Positions 59,615 through 64,000 of a DNA stretch of 64,000 nt are shown one piece after another. Under the pieces are notes generated by a model, which did not search any database, was not told the origin of the DNA, and saw only the letters and a list, made by a program, of their open reading frames with translations. The DNA is taken from contig CACHMU010000003.1 in the NCBI GenBank assembly GCA_902581045.1, positions 1-64,000 of the forward strand, in the 5' to 3' direction. This DNA is from an uncultured Fidelibacterota bacterium (GTDB lineage Bacteria > Fidelibacterota > Marinisomatia > Marinisomatales > TCS55). The first letter of the stretch is position 1; each line of letters starts with the position of its first letter. A program made the position numbers and the translations under genes.

Positions 59615-60511
59615 TTAATCTGCGCTATTTTCATTTGATAATAGGATAATTGATGTTAGTAGTAAAATAGCTCCTAGAAATTGATATACAGTCATGATTC
59701 TTTCATATATGAACCAATCAATTGTTACTGCTGACAAAGGCCAGAATAACTCATAAATTGTTACATGAGATGCTGGAAGATGATTTAAACCGTAATAATA
59801 TATAAATAGTGCGATAGAACCTGTGCTGATTACAATTAAAATAATATATAACCAATTTCCAAATGTCATTTCGGGTATTAATTCATATTGGCTATTCGAA
59901 ATAATTATAAATAAAGTTATTGCAGCAGTTATTGTTAACCTTAAAGATGTAATTGTCATAAATGAGATTTGATTTAACGCATGCTTTCCAAGAACCGTTG
60001 AACTTCCCCAGCTAAATGCAGCAAGAAGAGCAAGTAAAGATGCAATTATAGTTTTATCATTCCAATTTTCAATCGGGTTATTACCAAATGTTATCAAATA
60101 TCCACCAATAATTGCAGCAACAGCTAGCATAAAAAAACGTTTTGTAATTTTTTCTTTTAAAATAACAGCTGCCAATGCTATTGCAAATATTGGTTGGAAC
60201 TTTTGGAGTAATACAACCACTGAAAGATCAATATATTCAACGTAGCTAAGGGCTTTAGTATAAAAAAATGTTCCAAGTACTCCCCCGCAAATACTGATCC
60301 AGAATACAGAAATCCACCCGCGCTGATTTAAAGAATATATTTCATTCAATCCTTTTATAAGTAATGGAAAAAATATTATAGCACCAATAGCATGTTCTAA
60401 TGAAATAATTAAGAATGAAGGCAATGAAAAAAGATTTTGTCTAATATATCCATCTAAGCTCCATAGAATAGCTGCACTAATTACAGCTAATGCTGGTAGG
60501 TTCTTTTTCAT
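59615..60511 (-). CDS. EamA/DMT-family transporter
   Basis: About ten hydrophobic TM segments in two halves; AAFSWGSSTVLGKHAL; 298 aa. Confidence 0.82.
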   Translation of the reverse strand: MKKNLPALAVISAAILWSLDGYIRQNLFSLPSFLIISLEHAIGAIIFFPLLIKGLNEIYSLNQRGWISVFWISICGGVLGTFFYTKALSYVEYIDLSVVVLLQKFQPIFAIALAAVILKEKITKRFFMLAVAAIIGGYLITFGNNPIENWNDKTIIASLLALLAAFSWGSSTVLGKHALNQISFMTITSLRLTITAAITLFIIISNSQYELIPEMTFGNWLYIILIVISTGSIALFIYYYGLNHLPASHVTIYELFWPLSAVTIDWFIYERIMTVYQFLGAILLLTSIILLSNENSAD

Positions 60512-60559
60512 TGGTTAAAGTTACAAGATAATAATCTGATTTAGACTAAAGAAAAACTT

Positions 60560-61114
60560 TTAAGCTTTACCGCCAAAAGTTGAAAAGTTCGAAATTTCTA
60601 TACCAAAGGATTGAAGTGCCATAATCCACATTTTGTCTTCTGGTACATCAAAAATGAATTCAGGAGACGTTTCTTGTACAATCCAATCCCCATTTTCAAT
60701 CTCGCTTTCTAATTGGCCATTTGACCATCCAGAATGACCAAGAAAAAATCTACTTTTATTATCAGGGTTTTCAGCTATGCTCTTAAAGGCTTTTTTATCA
60801 CTTGAAAGATAAAAATTATCGGATAGTTTTACTGATTCATATAGTTTAATTTGATATTTATGAAGTAGAATGCCTCTATCAAACATAACAGGTCCACCAA
60901 AATATATGTCGGAAAATGGTTGAAAAGTTTCATTTGAATTAACATTTAATTGTACCAATACCTTTTCTAATATTTGATCATCTAAAGGTTTGTTAACAAT
61001 TAATCCCATCGCCCCATCATTATTATGTTCACACATAAATATTACTGATTCTTTAAAATAAGGACTATCCATATGAGGCATAGCAATTAGTATATGATTC
61101 TTAATTGAATTCAT
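60560..61114 (-). CDS. YqgE/AlgH family protein (UPF0301)
   Basis: HILIAMPHMDSPYFKESVIFMCEHNNDGAMGLIVNKPL, FFLGHSGWSNGQLESEIENGDWIV. Confidence 0.92.
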   Translation of the reverse strand: MNSIKNHILIAMPHMDSPYFKESVIFMCEHNNDGAMGLIVNKPLDDQILEKVLVQLNVNSNETFQPFSDIYFGGPVMFDRGILLHKYQIKLYESVKLSDNFYLSSDKKAFKSIAENPDNKSRFFLGHSGWSNGQLESEIENGDWIVQETSPEFIFDVPEDKMWIMALQSFGIEISNFSTFGGKA

Positions 61115-61242
61115 TATTTATCTTATAAATTTGAATAGAATTATCCCAAAAAAAAATAAAATTTAGAGATGAGCTTTTTGAACGATGAAAAATAAGATGT
61201 AACTTCTGGGTCAATTTAAAATTTATCAGATTTTTATACTTA

Positions 61243-64000
61243 ATGGGAATTGCATCACAAAAAATAATAATTAAGGGCGCGCGTCAACATAATTTAAAAA
61301 ACATTGATGTTGAAATTGAACGTAACAAACTTGTAGTCATTACAGGTTTATCTGGATCTGGAAAATCATCACTAGCCTTTGATACAATCTATGCTGAAGG
61401 TCAGCGTAGATATGTAGAATCTCTTTCTTCATACGCAAGACAATTCCTTGGTCTTATGGAGAAACCTGATATGGATTATATTGAAGGTTTATCTCCTGCA
61501 ATTTCAATTGAACAAAAAGCAACAGTTAGAAACCCAAGGTCTACTGTTGGGACAGTTACTGAGATACATGACTATATGAGATTATTATTTGCACATATTG
61601 GTAAGCCTCACTGTTGGGTGTGTGATAGACCTATTCAACGCCAAACAGTTCAACAGATAGTTGATACAATTTTTAAACTTGGAGGTGGAACAAAAATATA
61701 CGTTTTAGCACCAGTTGTCCGTGGCCGAAAAGGACAGCATAAAGGAGTACTAGATGAGGTCAGAAAAGAAGGATTTTTGAGGGTACGTATTGATGGGAAA
61801 ATATATTCTATTGACAAAGACATAAACCTTGAAAAAAATAAAAAACACTCAATTGAAGTAGTAATTGATAGGCTTGAAATAGAAAATGAATTTCAAGAAA
61901 GACTTACAGAGTCTATTGAGCTATCATTAAAAATTGGGTCAGGATTAACAATCGTACATGAATTACCATCAAAAGATCATTTATTTAGTGAAAATTTTGC
62001 ATGCCCATATTGTGAAGTATCAATGGAAGAATTAACCCCTAGAATGTTTTCATTTAACTCTCCATATGGAGCATGCCCACACTGTGATGGAATTGGATCG
62101 CATATGGATATTGATCCTGAGATGTTAGTTCCAGATAAAACTAAATCTCTAATTCAAGGTGCAATAATTCCTTTAGGTGAACAACCTCGAGATAATTGGT
62201 ATGGAAGCATATTAAAAAGTTTATCTTCGCATTATAAGTTTAAATTCACAACTCCATGGTATAAGCTAGATAAAAAAATCAGAGAAATTTTATTAAATGG
62301 AACTGGGCGAAAAAAATTGAAAATGGATTATTCTTCTGATAGATGGAGTGGTACATATACTGGGGGATGGGAGGGAACAATCCCCAATCTTATGAGAAGA
62401 TATAAACAGACAAAATCGAACCATATCCGAGATTGGATCGAGCAATTTATGAGTATGCGAGCTTGTCCAAAATGCTCTGGATCAAGGCTTAAAGAAGAAT
62501 CTCTTGCTGTAATGGTAGGAGAAAAAAACTTAGGAGAGATTTCGTCCCTTTCAATTAAGAAAATTCATGAATTTTTTAATAAACTATCTTTAAATAAAAC
62601 TCATGCAACTATTTCAGAACAAATCTTAAAAGAGGTAAAACAGCGGTTAAGTTTTTTAAATGATGTTGGATTAGATTATTTAACTTTGGACCGGTCAGCA
62701 TCATCACTATCAGGGGGAGAAGCTCAAAGGATTCGTCTTGCAACTCAAATTGGTAGTCAATTGGTAGGTGTCCTTTATATTTTAGATGAACCTTCAATTG
62801 GTCTTCACCCAAGAGATAATAATCGCTTATTAAATTCTTTGAAAAAATTAAGAAATTTAGGTAATTCAATTATAGTCGTTGAGCATGACAAGGAAACTAT
62901 GGAGTCGGCAGATCAGCTTATTGATATAGGCCCTGGCGCTGGAGAACATGGAGGAAAGATTGTTTTTTCTGGTTCTCCAAAGGCAATTGTTAATTCGAAA
63001 AATTCCATAACTGGTCAATATCTTTCTGGAGAAAAACTTATTCCAACTCCTAAAGCTAGGCGAAATGGAAATGGTAAAGTTTTAACAATTTCAGGTGCTA
63101 ATGGAAATAATTTAAAAAATATAAATGTTTCATTCCCTCTGGGTAAAATGATTATAGTTTCCGGTGTTAGTGGTTCAGGAAAAAGTAGCTTAATCAATGA
63201 AACAATTTATCCTGCATTATCAAAAGAGCTCAACAATGCCAGAGCGTATCCACTTTCATATGAATCGATTTCAGGCCTAGAATATTTAGATAAGGTTATT
63301 GATATTGACCAAAAACCCATTGGAAGAACACCAAGATCTAATCCTGCTACCTATACGGGGGTGTTCACAATTATTAGAGATTTATTTACTCAATTACCAG
63401 AGTCAAAAATAAGGGGTTACAAACCAGGAAGATTTTCTTTTAATGTAAAAGGGGGGCGTTGTGAATCATGTGAAGGTGATGGAATTATTAAAATAGAAAT
63501 GAATTTCTTGCCAGATGTTTATGTAACATGTGAGGTTTGTAAAGGAGCACGTTATAATCGAGAAACTTTAGAAATAAAATATAAAGGAAAAAACATTGCT
63601 GATATATTGAATATGTCTGTGGAAGAAGCGCTTGATTTTTTTTCAAATATTCCTCAAATATTAAAAAAACTCGTTACTCTTAATGATGTAGGACTTGGTT
63701 ATATTAGGCTTGGTCAGCAGGCTACTACATTATCTGGTGGAGAAGCACAAAGAGTTAAGTTGGCAACAGAACTATCTAAGGCATCAAAGGATAAAACTTT
63801 TTATATACTTGATGAACCAACAACAGGACTGCATTTTGAAGATATAAATATGTTATTAAGTGTATTACAAAGACTAGTAAACAGAGGGAATACAGTTGTT
63901 GTTATTGAACATAATTTAGATGTAATTAAGTGTGCTGATTGGATAATTGATTTGGGACCAGAAGGGGGAGAAGAAGGTGGAAATGTTCTTTTCTATGGGA
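61243..64000 (+). CDS. uvrA: Excinuclease ABC subunit A (truncated by window end)
   Basis: Open frame from ATG 61243 to the window end: [96 protein letters not shown]; not listed in the ORF track because no stop. Confidence 0.96.
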   Translation, partial: MGIASQKIIIKGARQHNLKNIDVEIERNKLVVITGLSGSGKSSLAFDTIYAEGQRRYVESLSSYARQFLGLMEKPDMDYIEGLSPAISIEQKATVRNPRSTVGTVTEIHDYMRLLFAHIGKPHCWVCDRPIQRQTVQQIVDTIFKLGGGTKIYVLAPVVRGRKGQHKGVLDEVRKEGFLRVRIDGKIYSIDKDINLEKNKKHSIEVVIDRLEIENEFQERLTESIELSLKIGSGLTIVHELPSKDHLFSENFACPYCEVSMEELTPRMFSFNSPYGACPHCDGIGSHMDIDPEMLVPDKTKSLIQGAIIPLGEQPRDNWYGSILKSLSSHYKFKFTTPWYKLDKKIREILLNGTGRKKLKMDYSSDRWSGTYTGGWEGTIPNLMRRYKQTKSNHIRDWIEQFMSMRACPKCSGSRLKEESLAVMVGEKNLGEISSLSIKKIHEFFNKLSLNKTHATISEQILKEVKQRLSFLNDVGLDYLTLDRSASSLSGGEAQRIRLATQIGSQLVGVLYILDEPSIGLHPRDNNRLLNSLKKLRNLGNSIIVVEHDKETMESADQLIDIGPGAGEHGGKIVFSGSPKAIVNSKNSITGQYLSGEKLIPTPKARRNGNGKVLTISGANGNNLKNINVSFPLGKMIIVSGVSGSGKSSLINETIYPALSKELNNARAYPLSYESISGLEYLDKVIDIDQKPIGRTPRSNPATYTGVFTIIRDLFTQLPESKIRGYKPGRFSFNVKGGRCESCEGDGIIKIEMNFLPDVYVTCEVCKGARYNRETLEIKYKGKNIADILNMSVEEALDFFSNIPQILKKLVTLNDVGLGYIRLGQQATTLSGGEAQRVKLATELSKASKDKTFYILDEPTTGLHFEDINMLLSVLQRLVNRGNTVVVIEHNLDVIKCADWIIDLGPEGGEEGGNVLFYG

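Overview
The window is an AT-rich bacterial chromosomal segment. Gene content and style (DUF6029-like outer-membrane protein, AceE-type pyruvate dehydrogenase, ASPIC/UnbV FG-GAP and LVIVD proteins, PilN/PilO-like genes) suggest a marine uncultivated lineage, possibly Marinimicrobia/SAR406; this taxonomy is inference only. Contents in order: (1) a nearly complete de novo purine operon, purL(3' end)-purM-purQ(+PurS-like tail)-purC-purE(class II)-purB-purF-purD-purN-thioesterase-purH; (2) a rhodanese, a plug-only lipoprotein, an SRPBCC protein with three C-terminal repeats, an outer-membrane protein, a DHFR-like protein and an M16 peptidase pair; (3) pyruvate dehydrogenase aceE-aceF-lpd and an S10 carboxypeptidase; (4) a minimal pilus/T2SS-like block (zinc ribbon, pseudopilin-like, ParA-like, PilN-like, PilO/PilP-like); (5) an arsC gene missed by the ORF track because an in-frame TGA sits exactly at the catalytic cysteine, with a SECIS-like hairpin downstream, making it a strong selenoprotein candidate; (6) an orphan HTH protein, short asparaginase, M24 peptidase, threonine synthase; (7) a large extracytoplasmic locus with two multiheme cytochromes, two FG-GAP/ASPIC proteins (one frameshifted at a G8 tract), four tandem LVIVD/Ig-like paralogs in A-B-A-B order and a Met/His-rich beta-propeller; (8) ychF, fabA, a FabI-like SDR, a TPR lipoprotein, EamA transporter, YqgE and the 5' part of uvrA. 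The standout observations are the selenocysteine ArsC candidate, the PurQ-PurS-like fusion, the A-B-A-B LVIVD expansion in a cytochrome locus, and the ParA/PilN/PilO-P cluster.
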